Shown: positions 44,319 through 52,659, counted from the first letter of the stretch. The stretch: DNA of 64,000 nt from Qipengyuania vulgaris (GCA_000756795.1 CCSI01000001.1:186001-250000), one strand, 5' to 3'. Numbers and translations: made by a program. The notes: generated by a model not told the origin, from the sequence alone.

Positions 44319-44942
44319 TCGGCCTTGGCAAGCGGCGGCCCACCGAACCAAGGTATCCTCGCGCCCGGTTGCGCCAGTCACGAGGTGCCTGGCTTTCTTA
44401 AGGCCTAGAAGGCGAAGTGAGACCCGCCCGGCCCTTCCTGTAGTCATGGTCGGATCCGCCGGATATCGAAGCGTTGGTGTAGAGAGGCTTGGCGAACGCA
44501 TCGAGATTGCGCGAAGAGGCGAGGCTTTCGAGCCGCGCCTCTCCAAGCCGAGCTGTCGCCCCCCAGCTCTCCGAGCTCTGATGCACTCCGGTCCCGAACG
44601 CTGCGAAAAACATTCAGTCGGTCCGGGTGAACCTACATATCTGGCCCATGGGTGATAGCCGGGTGAAGTTCTCGGGCGAGATATAATCGAAACTTTCAGG
44701 GGTGGTCGAATGGTGTAACCCGCATCGAGATGACCGCTGACGGCGGCCTCGGAAGCCGCGAAGCAATTGCGTGAAGACACGGTGCCGCTCGGAGCGTGTT
44801 GCGCGACAATACCAACGGTCGGGCAGAGGATCTCTACCCGACCTTCTAAATTGGTGACGTCTTAACCAGAGGGATAGACTTCAACAGGCACCTTGTTAAA
44901 GTAGATCTCCCGTCCGAGGTCTCATCTCGAAATCAAGAATAG
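44319..44942. other. Interval without an intact gene
   Basis: 624 bases. Most is covered on the minus strand by what looks like a decayed gene (separate entry). No terminator, repeat or RNA gene is obvious. The right end is the upstream region of the 44943 gene. Confidence 0.4.
44403..44817 (-). pseudogene. Possible decayed outer-membrane or secreted protein gene
   Basis: Protein-like stretches occur in successive frames: SEAAVSGHLDAGYTIR, then SFDYISPENFTRLSPMGQ in a second frame, then GTGVHQSSESWGATARLGEA and NASISGGSDHDYRKGRAG in a third, ending in a Pro/Ser tail. Frame changes near 44690 and 44610 prevent one product. The last part, with alternating polar and aromatic residues, resembles barrel strands. 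No family is certain. Confidence 0.3.
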
Positions 44943-45452
44943 TTGAGCAAGGGATTGCTCGACGTTTGTGACCGCATCTCAAACTACATCGATAAAATGG
45001 TCCTAACGACACTCACTCGATCAGCTTGCGACGTCTGGCCGGCGCAGATCTTTTTGAACCTACCCATTCACGTTCGCGCAAGGATGATCACAGTGTCAAA
45101 TGGGCAAGTGCTCAACGGCGACACTACTGAGGCAAAATTCTTCATTGGTTATCTCGCAGGATACGCCAGCGCAGTGGGCGGCGTCGATCGCGATCACGCT
45201 CGTGCGATAAGTACCTCTCTTTTCAATATCGCATTCGGCTCGAAGAGGGCCAATGCTGTACACGCGCTTGCATTTGATCTTATCGAACGCGGCGACGAGC
45301 AGGTCTGCTTGGGAAAGCGTTGCGGATCGCGGGATGGCGCCGCTTTCTTAGAGCGTGTCGAAAACGCTAGCCTACTTTACATTACGGAAGCGCTTCGCGA
45401 TGCGATTGTGTCGGGTGAAGTTAATCTGGAAGATAGATTTGTCGACGTTTAG
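44943..45452 (+). CDS. Hypothetical protein (169 aa)
   Basis: A mostly helical soluble protein (LLDVCDRISNYIDKMVLTTL, EAKFFIGYLAGYASAVGGVD, AVHALAFDLIERGDEQVCLG). No motif recognised. The start is uncertain: the frame begins at a TTG, and ATG 44998 is an alternative. It lies 121 bases before mucR on the same strand and could share regulation. Confidence 0.5.
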   Translation: MSKGLLDVCDRISNYIDKMVLTTLTRSACDVWPAQIFLNLPIHVRARMITVSNGQVLNGDTTEAKFFIGYLAGYASAVGGVDRDHARAISTSLFNIAFGSKRANAVHALAFDLIERGDEQVCLGKRCGSRDGAAFLERVENASLLYITEALRDAIVSGEVNLEDRFVDV

Positions 45453-45573
45453 TTGGACTAAACCAAATGCGTAGTTGGTTATCTCACGCGGTGGTGGTGC
45501 AGAGGTTACGCTTCTGCGGGTCCACTCAGAATGCGTCGAAGAATTATCTCAATTTGAAACTGGAAAATGTGAA

Positions 45574-46014
45574 ATGAACGAATTCGCAGTGGCTAAGGCT
45601 GAAGCGCTGATCACGCTGACGTCGGAAATTGTTGCAGCCCACGTTTCGAATAACAGTGTTTCGGCAAACGAATTGAGTGCGCTCATCTCGAATGTCTATA
45701 GTGCATTGTCCAACCTTGAAGGCGCGGACGCCGAAACTGAAAATCGACCCGATCCGGTGGTTTCGGTGCGTGCCTCGGTCAAGAAAGACCATATCGCCTG
45801 TCTTGAGTGCGGTAAAAAAAGGAAGGTCCTCAAGCGACATCTCTCGACCGGACATGGCATGACACCCGATGAGTATCGTCAGAAGTGGAGCCTTGGTCCT
45901 GACTATCCCATGGTGGCGCCAAACTACGCCGCTAATCGCAGCGACATGGCAAAAAAGCTAGGATTGGGTCGTAAGACTGGGCAGAAGCGCGGGCCAAAGA
46001 AAACTGCGAAATAG
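45574..46014 (+). CDS. mucR: MucR/Ros-family zinc-finger regulator
   Basis: 146 residues. N-terminal oligomerisation helices (ALITLTSEIVAAHVSNNSVS), then the prokaryotic C2H2 finger CLECGKKRKVLKRHLSTGH and the family tail MTPDEYRQKWSLGPDYPMVA-PNYAANRS followed by a basic KKLGLGRKTGQKRGPKK. MucR/Ros proteins are H-NS-like silencers of alphaproteobacteria that control exopolysaccharide, motility and accessory genes. ATG 45574 fits the family length. Its closeness to the EPS locus and elements is suggestive, not proof of a target. Confidence 0.93.
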   Translation: MNEFAVAKAEALITLTSEIVAAHVSNNSVSANELSALISNVYSALSNLEGADAETENRPDPVVSVRASVKKDHIACLECGKKRKVLKRHLSTGHGMTPDEYRQKWSLGPDYPMVAPNYAANRSDMAKKLGLGRKTGQKRGPKKTAK

Positions 46015-46361
46015 GCAGTGAGCTCATCGGCGGGAAGATTGCATAGCAAATTCCCGGTGAGTTGACATTTGAACGGCTCTGTTTCTGAGCGTTCTTTGGG
46101 CCTACGCCGGACGCGAAAGCCTATGGCGGCTATCTTTCGGGCTTTAGGCGCAGCTACAATGGATCGCGCGCGAGAGGCATTTTTCTTAGGACTAGGTTCC
46201 GATGAGATGCCAGGAACCAATTGGGGCCTTCCCTTTACCCGAAGCCAATTGGGCCACTCCCATGGAGAAATGGTAAAATCTTAAGAAAATTCTGTCACAT
46301 CGCTTGCCAGGCGGCCCTCTACTCGGTAGGCACGGGTTAAAGATATTTGAGGACACGATTC
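46015..46361. promoter_or_regulatory. Upstream region with CCAATTGGG repeats
   Basis: 347 bases between mucR and the small exported protein. Two copies of CCAATTGGGGCC/CCAATTGGGCC lie at 46217-46228 and 46245-46255, 28 bases apart; each has a palindromic CCAATTGG core. A related AATTGGGCCA lies at 47908-47917 in front of the barrel gene. Possible operator family. No gene seen. Confidence 0.4.
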
Positions 46362-46592
46362 ATGCGTAAATCTCACCTTTTCTCATTTGCAGCGGCTTTG
46401 TCGCTCGCTTTTGTGTCGATTGGGCTTTCCGATACCGCAGTTGCACAAGAGCGCGGGACTGAAGAGGCTGCAGAAGTTAGTGAAATGGGCGGAACCTCGA
46501 CGCTTCTCCTGATCGCAGCTCTCGTCGCTGTAGCGGTGGTCGCCATCGCTGTAAGTGGCGGCGGGGATGACGAGCGTCCGGTTAGTCCGTAA
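46362..46592 (+). CDS. Small exported/membrane protein (76 aa)
   Basis: Signal peptide MRKSHLFSFAAALSLAFVSI (cleaved near AVA-Q), an acidic middle (ERGTEEAAEVSEMGG), one TM helix (LLLIAALVAVAVVAIAVSGG) and a short acidic tail. Tiny proteins of this layout are common in sphingomonads; function unknown. It is followed by a strong terminator, so it is a single-gene unit. Confidence 0.65.
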   Translation: MRKSHLFSFAAALSLAFVSIGLSDTAVAQERGTEEAAEVSEMGGTSTLLLIAALVAVAVVAIAVSGGGDDERPVSP

Positions 46593-46625
46593 CACTGCTT
46601 TAATTAGGACGGTTCAAAATAAGAA

Positions 46626-46655
46626 AAGCGCTCGGGATGCCGGGCGCTTTTTTGT
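46626..46655 (+). terminator. Strong rho-independent terminator
   Basis: Ten-base stem AAGCGCTCGG (46626-46635), loop GATG, CCGGGCGCTT (46640-46649) with one G-T pair, then a T run. Ends the 46362 gene. Confidence 0.9.
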
Positions 46656-46920
46656 TTGTTTAGGCCGACAAGATCCCAACGAATTAGGTGTTCGGGGAAT
46701 CGCAGCTTGTTTCAAACCAACTCGTGTCGCGATATCGATCTTCGGGTCTGAAGCCTTAACTTTCTAGTGGCGGTGGACTGTGCAGCGAAGCCCCGCCAGT
46801 TTGGCGAAGATAATGTGGGGAAGGGCAAAGAGCATGCTGGAATATTCGTGACGAATAAACCCGCCATCGAGCCTGTCTATCACCAGCACGATTTGCTTTT
46901 TCTCGGCATTCAAGGACAAG
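46656..46920. other. Gene-free spacer
   Basis: 265 bases after the terminator; short frames exist on both strands but carry no motif or ribosome-binding site. Confidence 0.4.
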
Positions 46921-47007
46921 TTAGTATTCCTGCGATGAGGGGCCGACACAGGTAGCGAGCGCAAGTGCGCCGAGGCTCACGCCAAGGGCAAGAACAACTT
47001 TGATCAT
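46921..47007 (-). CDS. Tiny lipoprotein-like peptide (28 aa)
   Basis: AGGAAAAC precedes ATG: MIKVVLALGVSLGALALATC, then VGPSSQEY and stop. The basic start, 15-residue hydrophobic core and LATC lipobox make a complete lipoprotein signal with only eight residues after the Cys. This is the size and form of entericidin-like small lipoproteins. Likely tethered to the inner or outer membrane. Confidence 0.6.
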   Translation of the reverse strand: MIKVVLALGVSLGALALATCVGPSSQEY

Positions 47008-47111
47008 TTTTGGTGTTTTCCTAGAATGCCCTTAGCCATGATTGGCTTGGAACCGGCATCATTTAATGCGCCTACCTGAGTCGCGCTAACAGAATCTAGC
47101 GAGCGCGCCAT

Positions 47112-47196
47112 TCAGGTCCGCTGTCGGGTCGTTTCCAGCCGGTCCGCTTCTGGCACACCGTTAGTTCGGAATAACCGCCGTCAGATGGGGGGAGGG
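47112..47196. repeat. Dispersed intergenic repeat, copy R1
   Basis: CGGGTCGTTTCCAGCC, TCCGCTTCTGGCAC and CAGATGGGGGGAGG align over about 80 bases with copy R2 at 50551-50636. A shorter copy R3 lies at 51779-51816. It lies directly after the barrel gene. Confidence 0.7.
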
Positions 47197-47216
47197 TTAC
47201 CCCTCCCTCCACGATA

Positions 47217-47885
47217 TCAGAAACGGAACCCTACGCCCGCAACAACCTGATGCCGCTCTAGGTCGAAGTCGCCGAAAGCATTCGCATCGAAGCTCTCGCC
47301 GTCATATTTGATATCGCCGTCCGAGTAGCTGGTATAGCGGTATTCCAACTTCGCGAACGCGCCGCCGAACGAATATTCATAACCGCCACCAATACGAAGG
47401 CCGCTAAACGAGATATCGGCACTGTCTGAAGCTGCAACCCCATCGACTGTGCCTTCAAGGTCGAGGTCGAGATTGGTGTGCGCGAAGCCTCCCTTAAAAT
47501 AAAGCAGGCCATTGTCGCCCGCAGGAACGCCCACGCGAGCGCCCCCATACAGGTTCACGCCATCTTCGAGGCTTACCGTGCCGTCATAGACCATCCCATC
47601 GATGGTTTCGACGACATCCACGCTCTCGCCATTCCCGGAGCTGGCGATTTCTCCTTCGATACCGAAGACAATTCCCACGCTCTGAAAATCGTAGCCAATT
47701 GCTGCCCCGTAGAAAACGTCTTCAGCGTTGCCGCCGTCATCGTAGCCATCGAGGCCAGCATCGAAGCGGTCATATCCGACCAGCACTTCGGCACGCGGCC
47801 CCTGAAATTCTTTTTCTTCCTGCGCAGCGGCGGGCGCAGAGATGACTGCGCAAGTAAGCGCAGCGATGATAGCTGTCTTTTTCAT
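47217..47885 (-). CDS. Outer-membrane beta-barrel protein (222 aa)
   Basis: Signal peptide MKKTAIIAALTCAVISAPAA. The mature part is a run of amphipathic strands of an eight-stranded Omp25/OmpA-like barrel (RAEVLVGYDRFDAGL, AAIGYDFQSVGIVFGIEGEI, AFAKLEYRYTSYSDGD) and ends RHQVVAGVGFRF, the barrel C-terminal Phe. Alphaproteobacterial porin-family opacity-type protein. ATG 47885 begins the signal peptide. Small outer-membrane anchor or adhesin-like role is usual; the exact role is unknown. Confidence 0.85.
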   Translation of the reverse strand: MKKTAIIAALTCAVISAPAAAQEEKEFQGPRAEVLVGYDRFDAGLDGYDDGGNAEDVFYGAAIGYDFQSVGIVFGIEGEIASSGNGESVDVVETIDGMVYDGTVSLEDGVNLYGGARVGVPAGDNGLLYFKGGFAHTNLDLDLEGTVDGVAASDSADISFSGLRIGGGYEYSFGGAFAKLEYRYTSYSDGDIKYDGESFDANAFGDFDLERHQVVAGVGFRF

Positions 47886-47974
47886 TATAACCCCCAAGAA
47901 TGCCCCTAATTGGGCCATTCGCTATTACTTTGTCGCAAGTAAGGGGAATTGGAAAATTCCGTCATTCCAAAAGA

Positions 47975-48697
47975 TTAGCGACGACCCCGATAAGGCTCAC
48001 ATGCCACACCGTCGCCATCGCCATCCATGTGAGCGCCATAGCCAGGGTCGCCGCGATAAAGTGGTGTCACTCCAGCGGCTCGCGCTTCATTGCAGTTGCG
48101 ATAATACACAGATGCCCTGCTAGGCGCTCGTGAGGTGCGTTCTGCGTCCGCAGCATAGGCACGGTCTCGAGCCTGCTTTTCTGCAAGCATGGTTTGACTA
48201 CGCTTGATGCTGTCAGGGTCTGAATTGCGGAAATCGGCAGGTATCTGGAATTCCCCGCCCCATATCCCGATGCCTCGCGCCCTGGCATTCCTCTCGAAAC
48301 CCACGTAATCCTGCGAGAATTTGGGCAGGGCCACCGCCAAGCCCATTTGCACCATGGCTTGGAAGAGGTCATGGCCCCCAGCCAGGCATACAGCGACAAC
48401 GCGCCCGTATCGGTCAACATCGCGCCTCTCACATTGCAGGCTTCGACCCTCTAAAATACCGCGCAACGCTGCGGTCGCATCTTGGCCGCAATTCCAAGCC
48501 TCGCCGTTCCGCTCGCACGTTTGATTGGCCTCCACTGCATCTATGCCGAAGAGCCGTATGCGCTGACCGCCGAAGTCTATTGTGTCGCCGTCAATGGCCG
48601 TGGCCTTACCAAAATAAACTTGGCCGATGGCGGCTGGACCGCAAACGACGCTGCCTAGAAGTGCGATAGATGCGATGGTGCGCGTAATTAAGGACAT
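47975..48697 (-). CDS. Exported thermonuclease with excalibur domain (240 aa)
   Basis: Signal peptide MSLITRTIASIALLGSVVCG. SNase-like domain at about 30-150: ATAIDGDTIDFGGQRIRLFG, IDAVEANQTC, ERRDVDRYGRVVAVCLAGG. A Lys/Arg-rich linker leads to an excalibur calcium-binding motif at the C-terminus (YYRNCNEARAAG, HMDGDGDGVACEPY). Such proteins are secreted or periplasmic nucleases. The frame extends far upstream, but ATG 48697 begins the signal peptide. A shorter relative is at 2407-2832. Confidence 0.88.
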   Translation of the reverse strand: MSLITRTIASIALLGSVVCGPAAIGQVYFGKATAIDGDTIDFGGQRIRLFGIDAVEANQTCERNGEAWNCGQDATAALRGILEGRSLQCERRDVDRYGRVVAVCLAGGHDLFQAMVQMGLAVALPKFSQDYVGFERNARARGIGIWGGEFQIPADFRNSDPDSIKRSQTMLAEKQARDRAYAADAERTSRAPSRASVYYRNCNEARAAGVTPLYRGDPGYGAHMDGDGDGVACEPYRGRR

Positions 48698-48953
48698 AAC
48701 TGACAACTTTTCGGTCTGAAGGTGCGCAGCATAGTTCGATATAATGCGCGATAGGTAAACAGGCTTCCCCGATTGTACAGAAAGCGCTGGCGCTTTTTCT
48801 TTGGAGCATTTTCGCGCAGCGGTTAATCGCGGCGGGAGGAAGTCGACAATACCCTTGATGTGGAGGCTGCAGTAGACTTCGCCCGCGCAGCCAAGAGACT
48901 GCGCGAGCAAATTTCCACGGATGGTGCCGCAGTCCAATAGTCCTAGCTGGACA

Positions 48954-49160
48954 CTAGCGCCTGACAATATGGGTCGTCGTTGGCAGGTTGAGCGCGTTGG
49001 CCTGCGCAGGGGTCATTTGCCCTTGCCAATGGCCAGCAACCCCACCGTGACCGCCGCAGGGAGCGGGGCAGGGCGTGTATTTCAGACCGGCGGCCTTCAC
49101 TCTCTTCTTGATGGCGTTGTTGGGCTCGCGGGGGAAGGTGATGGTATATGTGTATTTCAT
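48954..49160 (-). CDS. Small hypothetical protein (68 aa)
   Basis: AGAAGAGG precedes ATG: MKYTYTITFPREPNNAIKKR. Cys- and Gly-rich centre (YTPCPAPCGGHGGVAGHWQG), then QMTPAQANALNLPTTTHIVR. The CxxxCGGHGG run could bind metal. No family recognised, but the clear ribosome-binding site and balanced composition support a gene. Confidence 0.6.
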   Translation of the reverse strand: MKYTYTITFPREPNNAIKKRVKAAGLKYTPCPAPCGGHGGVAGHWQGQMTPAQANALNLPTTTHIVRR

Positions 49161-49290
49161 GATAACCTCTTCTAAAGTTGAGACTTATTCTCTCATAAAG
49201 TGAGGTGATTCGTCGATTTGATTCGACCGTAGCGACCAATTTTTTCGCCGGATGCTTGACGCTTGTTCCTTAAATGTTCCACCTGCGCCG

Positions 49291-49515
49291 ATGGTCCGTC
49301 ACTCCCTCGATTCTGTTAATGAGTTCGCCCGCCTAGGCTACAACCTACGCATCGCCTGCGGCGGCTGCGGTCGCGTTATCGAGGCCAATGCGGTTGAGAT
49401 GATGGTGGAGCTAAACAGGCGGCGCGCTCCGCTCTCCATTGCCAGCCTGGAGGATCGCGCCAAGTGTCGGCAGTGTGGCCACAGAGGAGCGTCGATATCT
49501 GCAATTGAGGCCTGA
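49291..49515 (+). CDS. Small zinc-ribbon protein, paralogue 2 of 3
   Basis: 74 residues from MVRHSLDSVNEFARLGYNLR. Knuckles: IACGGCGRVIEANAVEMMVE and KCRQCGHRGASISAIEA. Closest to the copy at 50272 (shared ACGGCGRVI/TCGGCGRVI and RAKCR-x-CG). The part between the knuckles is a conserved helix. Ends 8 bases before a terminator stem. Confidence 0.75.
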   Translation: MVRHSLDSVNEFARLGYNLRIACGGCGRVIEANAVEMMVELNRRRAPLSIASLEDRAKCRQCGHRGASISAIEA

Positions 49516-49523
49516 TAAAGTAA

Positions 49524-49558
49524 CGGCGGGAAAGGTCGCCCCTCCCCGCCGCTTTTTT
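49524..49558. terminator. Bidirectional-type terminator
   Basis: CGGCGGG (49524-49530) pairs with CCCGCCG (49545-49551), then a T run. It ends the zinc-ribbon gene and lies just past the stop of the convergent lipoprotein gene. Confidence 0.8.
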
Positions 49559-49573
49559 CCGTCAGATTCTAAC

Positions 49574-50086
49574 TTATTGCGGGTCGTCACCTTCGAGACC
49601 TGCAAGACGCGGGCCGATTGTCTTCGACACATCGACGCGCACTTGGTCGTTATGCTGCTTGACGGTCATCTCAACATTGCCGTCTTTGTCTAGCAACACA
49701 GCGCCCTCTTCCGACCCAAGAGGAGCAAGGCGGACGATGAGCGGGCGAGGATAGAGGCGGTTGCTCGCCCCATTGCTCCCGTCCACGATTGCGCCGACAC
49801 CACCGCCAGCGATGATGTTACCGAAGGCGCTGCCACCAAGCTTCGACTGGATCAGCACGTACGTGGGTTCGTAACCCTCAAGCGTGATGTCAGCGCGAAG
49901 GTCATTTTTACGCTTGAGTTCAATCTCGCAAGGCGAAGTGCAGGATGCACCATTGCTGTATTTGATGGTGGCCCCAGTCGGGTCGGTCTGAGCCGCATAG
50001 TCCACATTCGTGCCATTTAGAACGGTTGCACAACCACCAAGTCCGGTCGCTGCGAGCGCGACCGCCAATACTGCTACTTTTTTCAT
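49574..50086 (-). CDS. Lipoprotein with PEGA-like domain (170 aa)
   Basis: Lipoprotein signal MKKVAVLAVALAATGLGGCA with Cys at about 19. The mature part reads TDPTGATIKYSNGASC, SPCEIELKRKNDLRADITLE, GYEPTYVLIQSKLGGSAFGN, like the PEGA-type carbohydrate- or surface-associated fold. A Gly-rich stretch (IIAGGGVGAIVDGSNGASN) resembles DUF-type conserved small lipoproteins of sphingomonads. Outer-membrane-facing location is probable; function unknown. Confidence 0.75.
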   Translation of the reverse strand: MKKVAVLAVALAATGLGGCATVLNGTNVDYAAQTDPTGATIKYSNGASCTSPCEIELKRKNDLRADITLEGYEPTYVLIQSKLGGSAFGNIIAGGGVGAIVDGSNGASNRLYPRPLIVRLAPLGSEEGAVLLDKDGNVEMTVKQHNDQVRVDVSKTIGPRLAGLEGDDPQ

Positions 50087-50271
50087 ATTGCCCCCTAAGT
50101 TAGGAGCGCTTCGAATATCTGTGCACCCGAACTTAGCAAGGGCGAGTACGCAGTCTTCATAGGAAAAGACGGAGTGTGTGTTGAAAAGGTAACGCTTTCA
50201 AGGGTTTGCTAAGTCTATATTAAGGGTGTCGGCTACAGGAGCGCAACGATCACTGCGAGTGAGTTTAGCTT

Positions 50272-50490
50272 TTGAGTTATCGTGCAGAAAACGTCACCCG
50301 CCAAGCCTACAAGCTGCGCATCACTTGCGGCGGATGCGGGCGCGTTATCAGGGCCAACGTTGTCGAGAAGGTGGTGGATCTAATCAGGCGGCTCACGCCA
50401 TTGTCGAGCGCCATTTTGGAGGGCCGCGCCAAGTGCCGGAAATGCGGACATACGGGCGCGATATTCATGGCTCGCGACAGTAGCCTTTGA
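50272..50490 (+). CDS. Small zinc-ribbon protein, paralogue 3 of 3
   Basis: 72 residues, TTG start forced by a stop two codons upstream (MSYRAENVTRQAYKLR). Knuckles ITCGGCGRVIRANVVEKVVD and RAKCRKCGHTGAIFMAR. About half identical to the copy at 49291, only 1 kb away, so this is probably a local duplication. Copy 1 at 975 is more distant. Confidence 0.72.
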   Translation: MSYRAENVTRQAYKLRITCGGCGRVIRANVVEKVVDLIRRLTPLSSAILEGRAKCRKCGHTGAIFMARDSSL

Positions 50491-50550
50491 TGCTTGGTTA
50501 TCCGACTGGTCAATCGAGATGACAATCGCGGATATATATACCTAGCGCAA

Positions 50551-50636
50551 GGCAGCTTTCGGGTCGTTAGCAGAAAGTCCGCTCCTGGCACCGCGCTAAC
50601 TCGGTGATAGCGTCGCCAGATGGGTGGAAAGCGGAC
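50551..50636. repeat. Dispersed intergenic repeat, copy R2
   Basis: CGGGTCGTTAGCAG, TCCGCTCCTGGCAC and CAGATGGGTGG align with R1. Between the third zinc-ribbon gene and the amidohydrolase. Confidence 0.7.
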
Positions 50637-50725
50637 ACGTCACCCTCTCTTTTCGAGCTCAATTTGATCACAGCTACTTCTTATGCGACGCTCGCGTCTT
50701 GGCCGTTGTTGGGGGAGTTCGCGAA

Positions 50726-51760
50726 ATGTATTGGAAAACACTCGTTGTTGGAATGATGGCAATGATCGCGTCGTCGACCGTCGCCAAAGATGACGCAGAT
50801 GAAAGCCAGATCAGATCCTATGCCGGGCGCGTAATTGACGTGCACCTGCACGCCTATCCGGCTGACGGAAATGGACCGGCTCCAAACTTCACTTGCGTGG
50901 GAATGTCCTCAAATTTGCAGCATGACATGCGCAGACCGTGGGTCCCTCAACTGCTGGAGCGACTGGCCAACCCGCCATGCGAAAACCCGATTGAGGGGCC
51001 AGCGACCGACGCTGAAGTTCGGGATGGATCGATTGCGCAAATGCGCAGATATGATGTTGTCGGCATCCTCAGCGCGGATGATGCGCGGTGGGAAGATTGG
51101 AATGCAGCTGAACCCGAGCGGTTTTGGCGAGGACAACAATTCAGCTTGAGCCGTGAAAAGATTACCCCGGAAGAATTGGGCAGTAAATTTGACGCCGGCG
51201 GCTTTGCCGTACTCGCGGAGGTGACCAACCAGTATGCTGGCTACATGGCTGATGACCCGGCAATGAACCCCTACTGGGCTATTGCGGCGGAGAAGGATAT
51301 TCCGGTGGGTATCCACATCGGACCAAGCGTTCCGGGAGTGACAAACTTTTATCCCGAATTTTCGATCCAAGGACCGATGCGACTGGAGCCAATCCTCAGA
51401 CGTCATCCAAACCTGAGGGTCTATGTGATGCATGCAGGCTACCCATTCATCGAGGAGATGAAGGCAATGCTTTTCATCTATCCTCAATTGCATGTCGAAG
51501 TTGGGGTTCTGCAAATGGGGCCTGCTCGTCAAGACTATTACGCATTTCTTGAAGAGCTCGTGCAGGCAGGCTTCATTGATCGAATTATGTTTGGCTCAGA
51601 CCAGATGAATTGGCCTGGGATGATCGGTGAAGGGATCAACGCAATCAACGAAGCGCCATTCCTGACTTACGAGCAGAAGAAAGACATTTTACACGACAAC
51701 GCTGTTCGCTTCTTTCGACTTGAGACAGATGCGAGCGGGCAAGCATTGCTGCCAAAATAA
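50726..51760 (+). CDS. Exported amidohydrolase-family protein (344 aa)
   Basis: N-terminal signal MYWKTLVVGMMAMIASSTVA. TIM-barrel metal hydrolase motifs: DVHLHAYP (HxH), VGIHIGPSVPGV, RVYVMHAGYPFIEEMK, and IMFGSDQMNWPGM carrying the catalytic Asp. This is the amidohydrolase_2 type, which includes decarboxylases and lactonases. Start at 50726; the frame continues upstream to 50624 without a signal. A periplasmic location is unusual for this superfamily. Substrate unknown. Confidence 0.85.
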   Translation: MYWKTLVVGMMAMIASSTVAKDDADESQIRSYAGRVIDVHLHAYPADGNGPAPNFTCVGMSSNLQHDMRRPWVPQLLERLANPPCENPIEGPATDAEVRDGSIAQMRRYDVVGILSADDARWEDWNAAEPERFWRGQQFSLSREKITPEELGSKFDAGGFAVLAEVTNQYAGYMADDPAMNPYWAIAAEKDIPVGIHIGPSVPGVTNFYPEFSIQGPMRLEPILRRHPNLRVYVMHAGYPFIEEMKAMLFIYPQLHVEVGVLQMGPARQDYYAFLEELVQAGFIDRIMFGSDQMNWPGMIGEGINAINEAPFLTYEQKKDILHDNAVRFFRLETDASGQALLPK

Positions 51761-51778
51761 ACGGAGTAGAAGCCCAAA

Positions 51779-51816
51779 GTCCGCAAACGGGTCGTTAGCC
51801 GACAGGCCGGTTTACG
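51779..51816. repeat. Dispersed intergenic repeat, partial copy R3
   Basis: GTCCGCAAACGGGTCGTTAG then CCGACAGGCCGG repeats the left half of R1/R2. A further GTTAGCAGACGGTCTG follows at about 51827. Confidence 0.55.
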
Positions 51817-52021
51817 GAGTTTAGAGCCGTTAGCAGACGGTCTGAAATCGGCCCAGAGCCGACTTTCCAAGTGGGCGAAGAGTGCCTCGACCCGCCTTCA
51901 GAAATCAAGATGTCCAAGGAGTAAAGTTTTCAGTGATTAGGGTGGCTGACGCCGGAAGGTGAAAATTCCACCAGAGGGGCGCAGACTTGCAGCCAGCTGC
52001 GCGCCGCTTTTGAGATTCCTC

Positions 52022-52555
52022 ATGTCATCGAAAACTAAGAACCGCGAGGTTGCCTACACTCGCGCCATCCAGATTTGCCAGAACCTGGCCAGGTTGACCG
52101 TCTACGAACTGATCGGCGGTCAGATTCTCTTACCCAAGGAAGAGGAGGGCACGTCATCGCAACCGAGACCCCTGGTGCTCCTGCCAGTGGTAGACGAGGT
52201 ATCGGCAAGTGCCGTCGAGGCTGTCGCCAAGATCGGGACCACCTTCGTCGCTGTGAAGTCGACGCTCGATGCTGAAGGCGACGAGCAGATCGAGTTTACG
52301 GTTCTCACGCCCAAAAACGGAAAGACCACGCGCCATGGCAAACTGCGCGCGTGGTGCGACGGCAAGCACCGCATCTTCCTCGTGCCCGATGGAGTTGGCG
52401 ACGAGGAGCCGACACCGTGCTTCCAGTTCGACAAGGGTCTCCGGAAAGCCGCGCAACCTTGGACAGACGAAGCCGATCGCATTCGCGGCCTGGAGCTGGC
52501 CAGGACGCTGCTCCTGGCAAGCGGTGGGGAGGGTGCCGAGAGCCGGCACGACTGA
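52022..52555 (+). CDS. Hypothetical protein, first of five-gene element operon (177 aa)
   Basis: MSSKTKNREVAYTRAIQICQ begins a soluble protein with a beta-rich middle (PRPLVLLPVVDEVSASAVEA, IEFTVLTPKNGKTTRHGKLR) and a helical end. No family recognised. A GTG 63 bases upstream is possible, but ATG 52022 reads better. First of five closely spaced genes (to 54967) that include a relaxase-like and an exonuclease protein. Confidence 0.6.
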   Translation: MSSKTKNREVAYTRAIQICQNLARLTVYELIGGQILLPKEEEGTSSQPRPLVLLPVVDEVSASAVEAVAKIGTTFVAVKSTLDAEGDEQIEFTVLTPKNGKTTRHGKLRAWCDGKHRIFLVPDGVGDEEPTPCFQFDKGLRKAAQPWTDEADRIRGLELARTLLLASGGEGAESRHD

Positions 52556-52659
52556 ACCGTCAAGAGAACAAGTGCTCGGCGGCAAGGCCGAGTAGAATAT
52601 GAAATATAGTGGGGAGAGCGAGCTCGGCTAAAGCGAACTCCCCCGAAGGATTATCCAAC

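Noticed and set aside
44446..44655. Plus-strand frame of 69 codons
   Set aside because: Antisense to the more protein-like decayed minus-strand sequence; no start signals.
46764..46964. Short frames of about 62-66 codons on both strands
   Set aside because: Mutually antisense, no ribosome-binding site, and one overlaps the tiny lipoprotein gene in another frame.
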